Shown: positions 1 to 7,716 of the stretch, in pieces
How the letters are laid out: every line of letters begins with the position of its first letter
Numbering within the stretch: position 1 is the stretch's first letter
Source: Deltaproteobacteria bacterium
GTDB lineage: Bacteria; Desulfobacterota; Syntrophia; Syntrophales; UBA5619
DNA: 9,238 bases
Direction of reading: 5' to 3'
Assembly (NCBI GenBank): GCA_026388365.1
Contig: JAPLJW010000113.1
Span: forward strand, 1 to 9,238
Translations under genes and position numbers: made by a program
Notes under the pieces: generated by a model
The model's database searches: none
The model's input: only the letters and a program-made list of their open reading frames with translations
What the model was told of the DNA's origin: nothing

Positions 1-1
1 C

Positions 2-931
2 TTTCTCCCCATCCTGCTGATCTTTTTTGCCGCCCTGGCCATCCTCGAGGACGTGGGCTACATGGCCCGGGCCGCCTTCGTCATGGACCGCTTCATGCAT
101 CTCGTGGGGCTGCATGGCAAGAGCTTCATCCCGATGTGCCTCGGCTTCGGCTGCAACGTTCCCGCGATCCTGGGCGCCCGGATCATCGAATCCAAAAAAG
201 CGCGGCTGCTGACGATGCTGCTGACCCCGTTCGTTCCCTGCACCGCCCGCCTCGCCGTTTTGACCTTCATCGCCGCCGCCATTTTCGCGGCAGATGCGAC
301 ATCCGTCGTCTGGTCGCTGGTCGCCCTGAACATCCTCATCCTCGGCGCGACGGGGATGGCCGTCCACGCCTTCCTGATGAAGGACGCCCCGACCCCCTTC
401 ATCATGGAACTCCCCCTCTACCACCAGCCGAACCTCAAGACGATCCTGAATGTCATCCGGGTGCGGACCGTCGCCTTCGTCCGGAGGGCGGGAACCGTGA
501 TCCTGACGGTCTCCATCCTGGTCTGGCTCCTCTCATACTTCCCCGACGGACGGACGGAGACCAGCATCCTCGCCTGGATCGGACGTTTCCTCGAACCGAT
601 CGGCCGTCCCCTCGGCCTCGACTGGAAGATGATGACGGCGCTCCTCACCAGCCTCGTGGCCAAGGAAAACGCGGTGGCCACGCTTGGCGTCCTCTACGGC
701 GTCGGCGAACAGGGGCTGCTCCAGACCCTCCCCTCCGTGATGAGCCACGCCTCGGCGCTCTCCTTCCTGACGGTCGTGATGCTCTTCGTCCCCTGCGCGG
801 CGACGATCGCGGTCATGCGGCGGGAAATGGCCGACCGCCTCTGGTTCATCTCCTCCCTTGTCCTGACGTTTGTCGTCTCCTACCTGGGCGGCATGGCGGC
901 CTATCGGATCGCCCTCTGGGCAGGTTTTTGA
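2..931 (+). CDS. feoB: Ferrous iron transport protein B, C-terminal part (5' truncated by window edge)
   Basis: This is the membrane (permease) part of FeoB, which imports Fe(II) across the inner membrane. The frame is open from base 2, so the true start and the N-terminal GTPase domain lie outside the window; 309 residues are visible. Seen: the family signature EDVGYMARAAFVMDR at fragment residues 16-30, then the first Gate core GFGCNVPAI (48-56) and a PFVPCTAR segment (76-83) with the conserved Cys. The second half repeats the pattern with VAKENAVATLGVLYG and FVPCAATIAVMRRE, the second Gate-type region. Several long hydrophobic stretches are consistent with the usual multi-pass topology. 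The C-terminus ends in a final membrane helix and a short AGF tail, with no frameshift or missing signature. It converges on pgm across a 175-bp spacer, so it is probably the last gene of its operon. In an anaerobe Fe(II) is the main soluble iron form, which fits FeoB as the main uptake route. Assignment is by remembered family signatures, with high certainty. Confidence 0.95.
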   Translation, partial: FLPILLIFFAALAILEDVGYMARAAFVMDRFMHLVGLHGKSFIPMCLGFGCNVPAILGARIIESKKARLLTMLLTPFVPCTARLAVLTFIAAAIFAADATSVVWSLVALNILILGATGMAVHAFLMKDAPTPFIMELPLYHQPNLKTILNVIRVRTVAFVRRAGTVILTVSILVWLLSYFPDGRTETSILAWIGRFLEPIGRPLGLDWKMMTALLTSLVAKENAVATLGVLYGVGEQGLLQTLPSVMSHASALSFLTVVMLFVPCAATIAVMRREMADRLWFISSLVLTFVVSYLGGMAAYRIALWAGF

Positions 932-986
932 CCGGGAATAGCCTGCACAAGAGCCTGTCATTATTCGGGCAACTAACCATGTAAAA

Positions 987-1053
987 TGTCATGCCGGGCT
1001 TGACCCGGCATCCAGTATCGTCCTGGATTCCCCGGTCAAGCCGGGGAATGACA
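987..1053. repeat. Palindromic intergenic repeat (two hairpins in mirror arrangement)
   Basis: The left arm (987-1015) and right arm (1023-1053) are imperfect reverse complements, both beginning or ending in TGTCAT/ATGACA and meeting at CCAG/CTGG. Each arm also folds alone: ATGCCGGG-CTTGA-CCCGGCAT and ATTCCCCGG-TCAAG-CCGGGGAAT, both perfect stems with 5-base loops. Translated on the minus strand it gives VIPRLDRGIQDDTGCRVKPGMT-like peptide, which I recognise as the product of a very common dispersed palindromic repeat in proteobacterial genomes, often miscalled as a protein. It sits between the convergent ends of feoB and pgm, where it could act as a bidirectional termination or mRNA-end structure, though neither arm is followed by a long T-run. 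Confidence 0.85.
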
Positions 1054-1106
1054 ACTTTAAGATAAGTTGGCCGGAGCAATAGCAGGCTTTTGACCGGGCT
1101 TTGATT

Positions 1107-2762
1107 TCAGCGCTGACCTGCCGCCGCAAACGCGCCGCTCACAATGGTTACGGCTTCTTTCTGGATCCTGCGCAGATGCCCCTCACCCCGGAAACTCTCC
1201 GCATAGATCTTGTAAATATCTTCCGTGCCCGACGGACGGGCGGCAAACCATCCGTTTTCGGCTACGACCTTGAGTCCCCCGATCTCGGCATCATTGCCGG
1301 GCGCACGGGTCAGTGCGGCCAGGACCGGTTCGCCGGCCAGCTCTCTTGCGGCAATCATCCCGGGGGAAAGACCCTGGAGCGCCGCCTTTTGCTCCGGCGT
1401 GGCCGGGGCATCGATTCGTTCATAGAACGATGTGCCGAATCGTTCCTCGATATTCCGGTAGAGGGCGGCGGGGTCCTTGCCCGTTTTCGCCGTCATCTCG
1501 CAGGCGAGCAGATCCATGATGATGCCGTCTTTGTCCGTCGTCCAGACCGTTCCGTCCCTTCTCAGGAAAGAGGCCCCGGCGCTCTCCTCTCCGCCGAAAC
1601 CGCAGGAGCCGTCCAGCAGGCAGGCCACGAACCATTTGAAGCCCACGGGAACCTCGCACAGCCGCCTCCCGAGGTCCGCGGCCACACGGTCGATCATGGC
1701 GGTGGAGACCAGCGTTTTTCCGACCGCCGCATCCTTTCTCCACCCGGGCCGGTTCCGGAACAGGTAAAAGATCGCGGCAGACAGGTAATGGTTGGGATTC
1801 ATCAGCCCCTCGCCCCGGGTGACGATGCCGTGGCGGTCGACGTCCGTGTCGTTGCCGAAGGCGATATCGAACTTATCCTTCAGCCGGACCAGGCTTTCCA
1901 TGGCATAGGGTGAAGAGCAGTCCATCCGGATCTTGCCGTCCTTGTCCACGGTCATGAAAGAGAAGGTCGGGTCAACAATCGGGTTCACGACCGTTAGCGA
2001 AAGTCCATAGCGGTCGGCGATGGGATCCCAGAAGTCCACCGCCGCCCCGCCGAGAGGGTCCGCGCCGATTCGGAGTCCCGAGCCCGCGATCGCCTCCATG
2101 TCGATGACGTTCCGAAGATCCTCCACATAGGGGGTCACATAATCGTATTCATGGATCGCCCCCGATTTCAGCGCCCTTTCAAAGGGCAGCCGGCGGATCT
2201 TTCCGATTCCCGAGGCCAGGATGGCATTGGCCCTTTCTTCGATGATCCGGGTTGTTTCCGTGTCCGCGGGACCGCCTTCGGGCGGGTTGTACTTGAATCC
2301 GCCATCTTCCGGCGGGTTGTGGGAAGGGGTGATCACCACGCCGTCGGCCAATCCCGTTTTCCTGCCCTGGTTATACGTCAGGATGGCATGGGATATCACC
2401 GGTGTGGGCGTGTATCGCCGATCCCTCTGGATCATCACATTGATACGGTGGGCGGCGAAGACCTCGATGGCGGTGGCCAGCGCCGCTTCGGAGAGGGCAT
2501 GGGTATCCATGCCCATGAAGAGCGGCCCGCTGATTCTTTTTGCTTTTCGGTGTTCGCAGACGGCCTGGCTGATGGCCAGGATGTGCGCCTCGTTGAAGCT
2601 GTTCCGGAAAGCGGAACCCCGATGGCCCGAGGTTCCGAAAGCGACCCGCTGCGAGGGATCGGAGGCGTCGGGTTTATGGGTGTAATATGCTGAGAGAAGC
2701 CTCGGGATATTGGCGAGGATGGATCTTGGGGCCGGCTTTCCGGCAAGCTCGTGGACGCTCAT
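1107..2762 (-). CDS. pgm: Phosphoglucomutase, alpha-D-glucose phosphate-specific
   Basis: Interconverts glucose 1-phosphate and glucose 6-phosphate in the cytoplasm, linking glycolysis with glycogen and sugar-nucleotide synthesis. The 551-residue product is close in length to E. coli Pgm (about 546) and aligns throughout from memory. Seen: N-terminal [10 protein letters not shown] (42-51); the phosphoserine loop [11 protein letters not shown] with catalytic Ser147; the metal loop NDTDVDRHG with Asp305, Asp307 and Asp309; the sugar loop [10 protein letters not shown] (390-399); and the phosphate-binding RPSGTED (509-515). All key residues are present. The frame stays open 36 codons further upstream (to 2870), but that extension matches nothing I know. 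The ATG at 2762 gives [12 protein letters not shown], like the E. coli N-terminus, and has a G-rich ribosome site just before it. It lies 161 bp downstream of the HD-GYP sensor gene on the same strand. No clear promoter was seen in the gap, so co-transcription is possible. The gene is much richer in G+C than the sensor gene upstream. Confidence 0.96.
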   Translation of the reverse strand: MSVHELAGKPAPRSILANIPRLLSAYYTHKPDASDPSQRVAFGTSGHRGSAFRNSFNEAHILAISQAVCEHRKAKRISGPLFMGMDTHALSEAALATAIEVFAAHRINVMIQRDRRYTPTPVISHAILTYNQGRKTGLADGVVITPSHNPPEDGGFKYNPPEGGPADTETTRIIEERANAILASGIGKIRRLPFERALKSGAIHEYDYVTPYVEDLRNVIDMEAIAGSGLRIGADPLGGAAVDFWDPIADRYGLSLTVVNPIVDPTFSFMTVDKDGKIRMDCSSPYAMESLVRLKDKFDIAFGNDTDVDRHGIVTRGEGLMNPNHYLSAAIFYLFRNRPGWRKDAAVGKTLVSTAMIDRVAADLGRRLCEVPVGFKWFVACLLDGSCGFGGEESAGASFLRRDGTVWTTDKDGIIMDLLACEMTAKTGKDPAALYRNIEERFGTSFYERIDAPATPEQKAALQGLSPGMIAARELAGEPVLAALTRAPGNDAEIGGLKVVAENGWFAARPSGTEDIYKIYAESFRGEGHLRRIQKEAVTIVSGAFAAAGQR

Positions 2763-2768
2763 CTTTTT

Positions 2769-2773
2769 CCCCC
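2769..2773 (-). promoter_or_regulatory. Ribosome binding site that sets the pgm start
   Basis: On the minus strand the bases before the ATG at 2762 read GGGGGAAAAAG. This G-run, about 6 bases from the start codon, is the only plausible Shine-Dalgarno for the homology-supported start, and argues against starting at the in-frame ATG at 2870. Confidence 0.55.
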
Positions 2774-2923
2774 AGCGATGAGATACGTTGAATCCTTCTT
2801 TTGGTTCATCCGGTTCATGCGTACTTTTGATTTGAGAATCTGGTTGAAATGAGCCTTGTCTGACTTTCATCTACAAAGCCAGGGTTTTCGACTTGGGATT
2901 GAGGTGATGATTGCCAATTGAAC

Positions 2924-5533
2924 TCAAGCCCTTACAAATTGATAACCCTTTCCCCTGAACAGGTTCAAACAGGCCTCAACTGCGGCGGCATCGTACTTAG
3001 TTCCTTTATTCTCTTCAAGTTCCTTGAACGCCGCATCAATCCCTAAAGATGGTCGATAAGGACGATGGGAAGCCATGGCCTCAACAACATCTGCCACCGC
3101 AAGGATTTTGGATTCGAGAAGTATATTTTCTCCCACCGACCCATTGGGATATCCGGATCCATCAATCTTCTCATGATGCTCCAGAATCATCCTCGCAACG
3201 GGCCAAGGGAAGTCAATATCCTTCAATATATCATAGCCAGACTGGGCATGGGTTTTAATGAGGTCGAATTCGATGTTCGTTAGTTTTGTTGGTTTGCTGA
3301 GAATCTCCGCGGGAACGGATATCTTACCGATGTCATGGATGGTAGATGCCATCCTGATCCCTTCGATCTGATGGGTGGGAAGGTTCATTTCCTGAGCTAT
3401 AGAACGGGCCAGGTCGGCGACCCTGCGCTGATGACCCGCCGTATAGGGATCCCTTGTTTCAACGGTCACGGCCATGGCCTGGACAGTTGCTCCCAAAGAT
3501 TTGTGCAACCGCTTAAGACTCTCTAGCAAAGCATGTTCCGACCTCTTGCGTTGGGTGATGTCACGTGAAACCCCATGGATTCCAACCGCAACTCCTTGGG
3601 CATCGCGAATGCCGCTGATCACATTTTCCATCCACACTGTAGAGCCGTCTTTATGATAGTATTCCGCTTCAAACTTAATTGATCGGTTGGGGTCACCGAG
3701 CCCTTTTTCTTCTCGTTCAAGCTCCTCGGAACGAATTTTCTCTATGAGGGTCATCGATGCCGGGGTTACTTGTTCAGTGATATCCTGCTTCATGCGTTCT
3801 TCCGGTGTAAATCCGAGGATTTTTTCTATGGATTGGCTGATATAGGTGGTTTGCAAATTCAAATTCATTGTGAAGATGTTATCATTCATATTTTCTGTTA
3901 AAAATCGAAACTTTTCTTCACTCCTTCTTAGCATTTCCTCCGACCGTTTGCGCTCAGTGATATCCCGCGAACTCGTGACCACTGCAGTCACTTCACCCCG
4001 ATCATCCTTGAGAAGATCGCCAACCGTCTCCAGCCAAACATAGTGCCCTTCCGCATGCTTTATCCGATATTCAAGCTTGGCGGGCTTTTTATTGACAAGA
4101 CCATCGAAAAATACTTTGATGACATGCTCCACATCATCAGGGTGAACAATATCAAAGGCCGATTTGCCGGCCCGCTCTTCCGGTGTGTAACCGAGACCTT
4201 TAAAATGAGACGGACTCGTATACAAATTAACACCCTGCAAATCCGTCACTCTGATCATGTCGGACATGTTGTCCGTAATCAGACGCAGCATTCCCTCGCT
4301 TTTTTTCAGCGCCTCCTCCGCCTGCTTGCTTTCGGTGATGTCGCGAAGATGCTCGATGATCTTTGTGATGTTCCCTTCCTCGTCAAAAACAGGATAGGAG
4401 CGGCAATCCAGCCAGACGCCCATCTCTTCTATGTATTTCTCGACTCTCGCAGGTTTTTTTGTTCTGTATACTTCAGACGTGGCACATATATCGCAGGGTT
4501 TGGTCTTATTTATGAGCTGAAAGCACTTTTTCCCTTCTGTATCCTTTTGCGTAAGCCCGAGGAAATCATAACCCGCCTGATTGTACCGGATGATCCCATG
4601 CTGTTTGTCCTGAACACCCAATACGTCCGGAATGGAATCGAACAGGGATTCGAGCAGGGTCGATAATTCTTTGTATCTGCCAGAGCTTTCTTTCAGAGCC
4701 TCCTCCGCCAGGTTGCGGTCGGTGATGTCGCGGACAAAACCGAGGATGATTCTTTGACCCATGCGTTGAAACACGCTGGTATTGATCTCAACAGGTATGA
4801 GGCGCCCCTCTTTGCTGATCAGTTCAATCTCATCCGGGCCGGTGGGCTTGCCCTCCATATTGGCCTGGAGCAACTGGACGGCTATGTTAAGGCTATTTTC
4901 GGACAGGAGGTTCAATTCCAAAAAGTTTTTACCGATCAGCTCTTCACGCTGGTAACCGATGATCTCTTCGCACTTGCGGTTGCCGTAAAGGAAGTTGCCT
5001 TCCAGGTCGCTCATGTAAACACCATCCGGGGCATACTCCAGGTAGCTCTTGAACAATTCCTCGCTTTCCCGGAGGGCCTTCTCAGCCCGCTTGCGCTCCG
5101 TGATGTCATGGATGATGGAATGGAGGAGAACTTTTCCTTTGTTTTCGATACTGCTGCTGAACACCGCCACGTCCCGGATAGAACCATCCGCCAACCGGTG
5201 CCGGAATTCAAAATGTATTCGATTTTTGGCTTTGGCCATCTCCATCTCATTTTTGACTTCTTCGGGGGCAAGCGTGTTGATCTCCGTAATCTTCATTGCT
5301 TTGAGCTGTTCACGTGACCATCCGTAATATTGGGCGGCCGCTTCATTCGCGTCGATCAGGCTTCCGGTATCCGGATCGATGATCAGTTTGACCGCGGCGT
5401 GGTCATCGAACAGCTTCCTGAAAAGCGCATCGCTCTCGCGCAGGGCCTTTTCCGCCTGCTTGCGTTCGATTGATTCTTCTTCGGGTACCCTGATTCTTTG
5501 TTCCAGGTCTGCTTTGGTGGGTTTTTGGGTCAT
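2924..5533 (-). CDS. Five-PAS sensor protein with C-terminal HD-GYP domain (predicted c-di-GMP phosphodiesterase)
   Basis: Predicted cytoplasmic signalling enzyme of 869 residues that would hydrolyse cyclic di-GMP in response to signals sensed by PAS domains. Seen: a short charged, probably coiled N-terminus (1-33); PAS domains at roughly 35-152, 156-277, 290-405, 410-530 and 535-665, each closed by a DITERK.AE.AL..SE-type linker; and HD-GYP at about 675-860. The HD-GYP motifs are GHQRRV (700-705), HDIGK (733-737), HHEKIDGSGYP (786-796) and DVVEAMASHRPYRP, so catalysis looks intact. PAS3 carries Cys337, the pair Cys347/Cys350 (CDIC) and Cys377, which might bind a metal or sense redox. There is no signal peptide or membrane helix, no receiver domain and no GGDEF. 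The ATG at 5533 is preceded at 10 bases by AGAGGA. Base composition is clearly lower in G+C than pgm and pyk (sampled lines about 40-43% against 60-73%), which suggests a separate history. PAS ligands cannot be told from sequence. Confidence 0.93.
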   Translation of the reverse strand: MTQKPTKADLEQRIRVPEEESIERKQAEKALRESDALFRKLFDDHAAVKLIIDPDTGSLIDANEAAAQYYGWSREQLKAMKITEINTLAPEEVKNEMEMAKAKNRIHFEFRHRLADGSIRDVAVFSSSIENKGKVLLHSIIHDITERKRAEKALRESEELFKSYLEYAPDGVYMSDLEGNFLYGNRKCEEIIGYQREELIGKNFLELNLLSENSLNIAVQLLQANMEGKPTGPDEIELISKEGRLIPVEINTSVFQRMGQRIILGFVRDITDRNLAEEALKESSGRYKELSTLLESLFDSIPDVLGVQDKQHGIIRYNQAGYDFLGLTQKDTEGKKCFQLINKTKPCDICATSEVYRTKKPARVEKYIEEMGVWLDCRSYPVFDEEGNITKIIEHLRDITESKQAEEALKKSEGMLRLITDNMSDMIRVTDLQGVNLYTSPSHFKGLGYTPEERAGKSAFDIVHPDDVEHVIKVFFDGLVNKKPAKLEYRIKHAEGHYVWLETVGDLLKDDRGEVTAVVTSSRDITERKRSEEMLRRSEEKFRFLTENMNDNIFTMNLNLQTTYISQSIEKILGFTPEERMKQDITEQVTPASMTLIEKIRSEELEREEKGLGDPNRSIKFEAEYYHKDGSTVWMENVISGIRDAQGVAVGIHGVSRDITQRKRSEHALLESLKRLHKSLGATVQAMAVTVETRDPYTAGHQRRVADLARSIAQEMNLPTHQIEGIRMASTIHDIGKISVPAEILSKPTKLTNIEFDLIKTHAQSGYDILKDIDFPWPVARMILEHHEKIDGSGYPNGSVGENILLESKILAVADVVEAMASHRPYRPSLGIDAAFKELEENKGTKYDAAAVEACLNLFRGKGYQFVRA

Positions 5534-5863
5534 CGGTCAGTTGTCCTCTGTTTGCTCAGAAAGTAGGTTTCAAGTAGCCCGATTTCACAAGACGTACAGG
5601 CTGAGAGTTGTATTCGTTTTTTGCCGCTTGATTTCAAGATACTGCCGCATTATTTTAACTATTGGCGTTTGTAATGTAGCATAGAAAGGAAGATTTTGAA
5701 AAACAACATTTCAGGAAGGGAACGATACCACCTGCCGCCCTAAAAATCATGCTCAAAAATCTGCATCTTCCAGCCCGTAAATCGCGCAAGAGGTCAAAAC
5801 ATCAACCTTCCCATCCGACGTCAATGACCATGCGGGCAATCTTTCCACACCAGCCTTCCTGCT
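5534..5863. other. Gap of about 330 bp without a convincing gene
   Basis: Contains the 5' leader of the HD-GYP gene, with AGAGGA at 5544-5549 on the minus strand. A weak minus-strand promoter-like pair, TTGAAA and TACAAC with a long 19-base spacer, lies upstream, but I would not call it firmly. The part next to the HTH gene (5756-5863) stays open in the HTH gene's own frame for 36 codons after its stop. No hairpin with a T-run, tRNA or repeat array was seen. Confidence 0.5.
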
Positions 5864-6148
5864 TCACGCTGCCGTTTTCAGTCTGACATGCATGCCTGCT
5901 CTCGTGGCAAGAGTGACAAGCATTTCAAGGCTAAGCCTCTCCCATTTTCCTCTGGTCAAGTCGGATATTCTCGATTGACTGACACACAAAATTTTCGCGG
6001 CATTGGCCTGTGTAAGGTTCTTGGTTTCAATGAACTTGCGGAGCTTAACCCTAAGATCAGCACGCATCTGAAGAATTGCTGCCTCTTCTGGAGAATATCC
6101 AAGATCAATAAACACGTTGCCGGACGACTTAATAATTGTCTTACTCAT
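5864..6148 (-). CDS. Small XRE/HigA-like helix-turn-helix protein, antitoxin-type
   Basis: A 94-residue protein of the HTH_37-like XRE group, whose members are often the antitoxin (HigA-like) half of toxin-antitoxin pairs and bind their own promoter. Seen: N-terminal KSSGNVFIDLGYSPEEA (7-23), which is typical of this group, and a helix-turn-helix at about 45-66 (LTQANAAKILCVSQSRISDL). After it comes RGKWERLSLEMLVTLATRAG and a C-terminus HVRLKTAA. Length and ends look complete. The ATG lies 3 bases after the pyruvate kinase stop, and its ribosome site (AAAGGA, 6155-6160) is inside the last pyk codons, so it is probably co-transcribed and translationally coupled with pyk. A toxin normally lies just upstream or downstream, but upstream is pyk and downstream has no full ORF. 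It may therefore be an orphan antitoxin or a free-standing regulator. The family call is good; the function is inferred. Confidence 0.85.
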   Translation of the reverse strand: MSKTIIKSSGNVFIDLGYSPEEAAILQMRADLRVKLRKFIETKNLTQANAAKILCVSQSRISDLTRGKWERLSLEMLVTLATRAGMHVRLKTAA

Positions 6149-6151
6149 AGA

Positions 6152-7585
6152 TTATCCTTTATCCCGGAGCTGGATGATCTCCATGCGGTTGTTTGCCTCC
6201 GGGTGTTTCGCCGACGGACCTTCGGTCAGGATCGCGAGATTCCCCTCGATCTCGTGGCTCTGCAACCAATCCCCCACATAAGCATTCCAGTCCTTCGGGT
6301 GGTCGGGCTCGCACATCGGATAGACCCCGCCGCTGAAGAGGAGCCGCTGACAGGTCTCCTCCCGGGAACTCACCCCCACGATCCATACCGGCGGTTTGAA
6401 ACGGGCGATGGAACGGGCGGTTGCGCCGCTGTGGGTCGGAACGAAGACGGCGGCTGGGGAGATGCGTTCCAGGGCGGCATCGACGCTCAAAGCGATCAGG
6501 TCCTTGACACGGACAGGGACGTCGCCGCCGCGGTCCCGGAGGGCCTCCTTGATGCCGTGGCGGGGGCGGTGCGGCTCCGTCGCTGCGGCAATCTTCGCCA
6601 GCATGGCGACCGCCTCCACCGGATATTTGCCCATGGCCGACTCTTCCGAGAGCATGACGCAGTCCGTGCCGTCCAGCACCGCATTGGCGACGTCGGTTGC
6701 CTCCGCACGGGTGGGGCGCCGGTTGTCCGTCATGGACTCCAGCATCTGCGTGGCGGTGATAACGGGTTTTCCCATCCGGTTGGCGCTGTGGATGAGCCGC
6801 TTCTGGACGACGGCAATCTGCTCGATCGGTATTTCCACCCCGAGGTCTCCGCGCGCGACCATGATGCCGTCCGCCGCTGCGAGGATATCGTCCATATGGT
6901 CCAGGGCATTGGAGCGTTCAATTTTCGCGATGATGAAAGGGTTGTAACCCATTGCAGTTGCCGATTCCCGCACGGCAGCAATATCCGCGGCGCCCTCGAC
7001 AAAGGACTGGCTGACCGCATCCACACCCTGTTCGGAGGCAAACTTCAGGCATTCGCGGTCGTGGTCGGTGAAGGCGCTGATCCCGAGTTCGATGCCGGGC
7101 AGATTGAGCCCCTTTCTTGAGCGCAATTCCCCGCCCACCAGGACCCGGAAGACGACCTCCTGCCCTTCCACCTTGACGGTTTCGAGCTGGATGAGGCCAT
7201 CGTTTAAAAAAAGGGTGTCGCCGGGCCGGAGCGCCTGGGGGAGACGGGCAAAGCTCACCGAAACCCGCCCGGCGTCTCCGACGATGTCCCGGGTCGTCAG
7301 GGTGAAGAGGGCTCCCGGCTGTAACTCAACGGGCTCTTCCGCCAGCCGGCCGATCCTCATCTTCGGACCAGGCAGGTCGGCCATGACGGCGATTCTCCGT
7401 CCCAGCACGCGGGCCGCCGCGCGGAGTTTGTCGATCACCTCTCTGTGGCCGCCGAAATCGCCGTGCGAGAAATTGATCCGGGCCACATTCATCCCGGCCT
7501 TGATCATCGCTTCCATGACCTCCCGCGATGCCGATGCCGGCCCGATGGTCGCTACGATTTTGGTTTTATGCTCCGGAAGTTTCAT
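6152..7585 (-). CDS. pyk: Pyruvate kinase
   Basis: Transfers phosphate from phosphoenolpyruvate to ADP, the last ATP-forming step of glycolysis, in the cytoplasm. The 477-residue length is normal for bacterial pyruvate kinases. Seen: KTKIVATIGPAS (7-18); ARINFSHG with Arg36, Asn38 and Ser40; DLPGPKMRIG (70-79) opening the B domain; catalytic-region AKIERSNALDHMDDI with Lys221 and Glu223; and the signature MVARGDLGVEIP with Asp247. TATQML contains Thr279, and a C-terminal domain from about 345 to the end carries HSGATARSIARFKPP. The active site looks complete. The frame is open for 74 more codons upstream, but those are not family-like. The ATG at 7585 has an ideal AAGGAGG 7 bases away and gives MKLPEHKTKIVATIG. 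It is divergent from rubrerythrin across 243 bp and followed after 3 bases by the HTH gene. High G+C, like pgm. Confidence 0.97.
   Translation of the reverse strand: MKLPEHKTKIVATIGPASASREVMEAMIKAGMNVARINFSHGDFGGHREVIDKLRAAARVLGRRIAVMADLPGPKMRIGRLAEEPVELQPGALFTLTTRDIVGDAGRVSVSFARLPQALRPGDTLFLNDGLIQLETVKVEGQEVVFRVLVGGELRSRKGLNLPGIELGISAFTDHDRECLKFASEQGVDAVSQSFVEGAADIAAVRESATAMGYNPFIIAKIERSNALDHMDDILAAADGIMVARGDLGVEIPIEQIAVVQKRLIHSANRMGKPVITATQMLESMTDNRRPTRAEATDVANAVLDGTDCVMLSEESAMGKYPVEAVAMLAKIAAATEPHRPRHGIKEALRDRGGDVPVRVKDLIALSVDAALERISPAAVFVPTHSGATARSIARFKPPVWIVGVSSREETCQRLLFSGGVYPMCEPDHPKDWNAYVGDWLQSHEIEGNLAILTEGPSAKHPEANNRMEIIQLRDKG
6155..6160 (-). promoter_or_regulatory. Ribosome binding site of the HTH gene inside the pyk 3' end
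   Basis: AAAGGA on the minus strand, 6 bases before the HTH start codon, is formed by the last codons of pyk. This makes ribosomes finishing pyk a likely source of initiation on the HTH gene. Confidence 0.6.
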
Positions 7586-7599
7586 AAGGAGGCCTCCTT
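7586..7599 (-). promoter_or_regulatory. Palindromic Shine-Dalgarno of pyk
   Basis: The bases directly before the pyk start codon form a perfect 14-base palindrome, AAGGAGGCCTCCTT, whose first half is the strong Shine-Dalgarno AAGGAGG with 7 bases to the ATG. It supports the start at 7585 rather than the longer open frame. Confidence 0.7.
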
Positions 7600-7643
7600 C
7601 TTTTCCATAAGACCTGGCCGTAACTTTGGTATCTTTATAGGAT

Positions 7644-7672
7644 ATTGTATCTTCAATCTGCGGCAACTGCAA
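7644..7672 (-). promoter_or_regulatory. Candidate sigma-70-type promoter for pyk
   Basis: On the minus strand TTGCAG (7672-7667) and TACAAT (7649-7644) are separated by exactly 17 bases, upstream of the pyk start at 7585. The predicted leader is about 50 nt. This is a consensus match only. Confidence 0.45.
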
Positions 7673-7686
7673 TGCGCAAGATTTTT

Positions 7687-7716
7687 TTGCATATTGCCGG
7701 GCATCATCTGTATAAT
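7687..7716 (+). promoter_or_regulatory. Candidate sigma-70-type promoter for rubrerythrin
   Basis: A perfect TATAAT at 7711-7716 has TTGCAT 18 bases upstream (7687-7692; only the TTG fits well). It would give a leader of about 105 nt before the rubrerythrin ATG at 7829. The -35 box lies 14 bp from that of the divergent pyk promoter, so one regulator could touch both. No clear PerR or Fur box was seen. Confidence 0.45.

Noticed and set aside
846..1079. Minus-strand open frame with VIPRLDRGIQ-like peptide
   Set aside because: It is a translation of the palindromic repeat at 987-1053 and runs into feoB antisense.
1101..1913. Plus-strand open frame opposite pgm
   Set aside because: Antisense shadow of a well-identified gene, with no protein signature.
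2763..2870. 36-codon N-terminal extension of pgm
   Set aside because: It has no resemblance to Pgm N-termini; the ATG at 2762 has the homology and the ribosome site.
5888..7120. Long plus-strand open frame opposite pyk and the HTH gene (410 codons)
   Set aside because: Arg/Gly/Asp/His-rich composition typical of the antisense of a GC-rich gene; pyruvate kinase on the other strand is certain.
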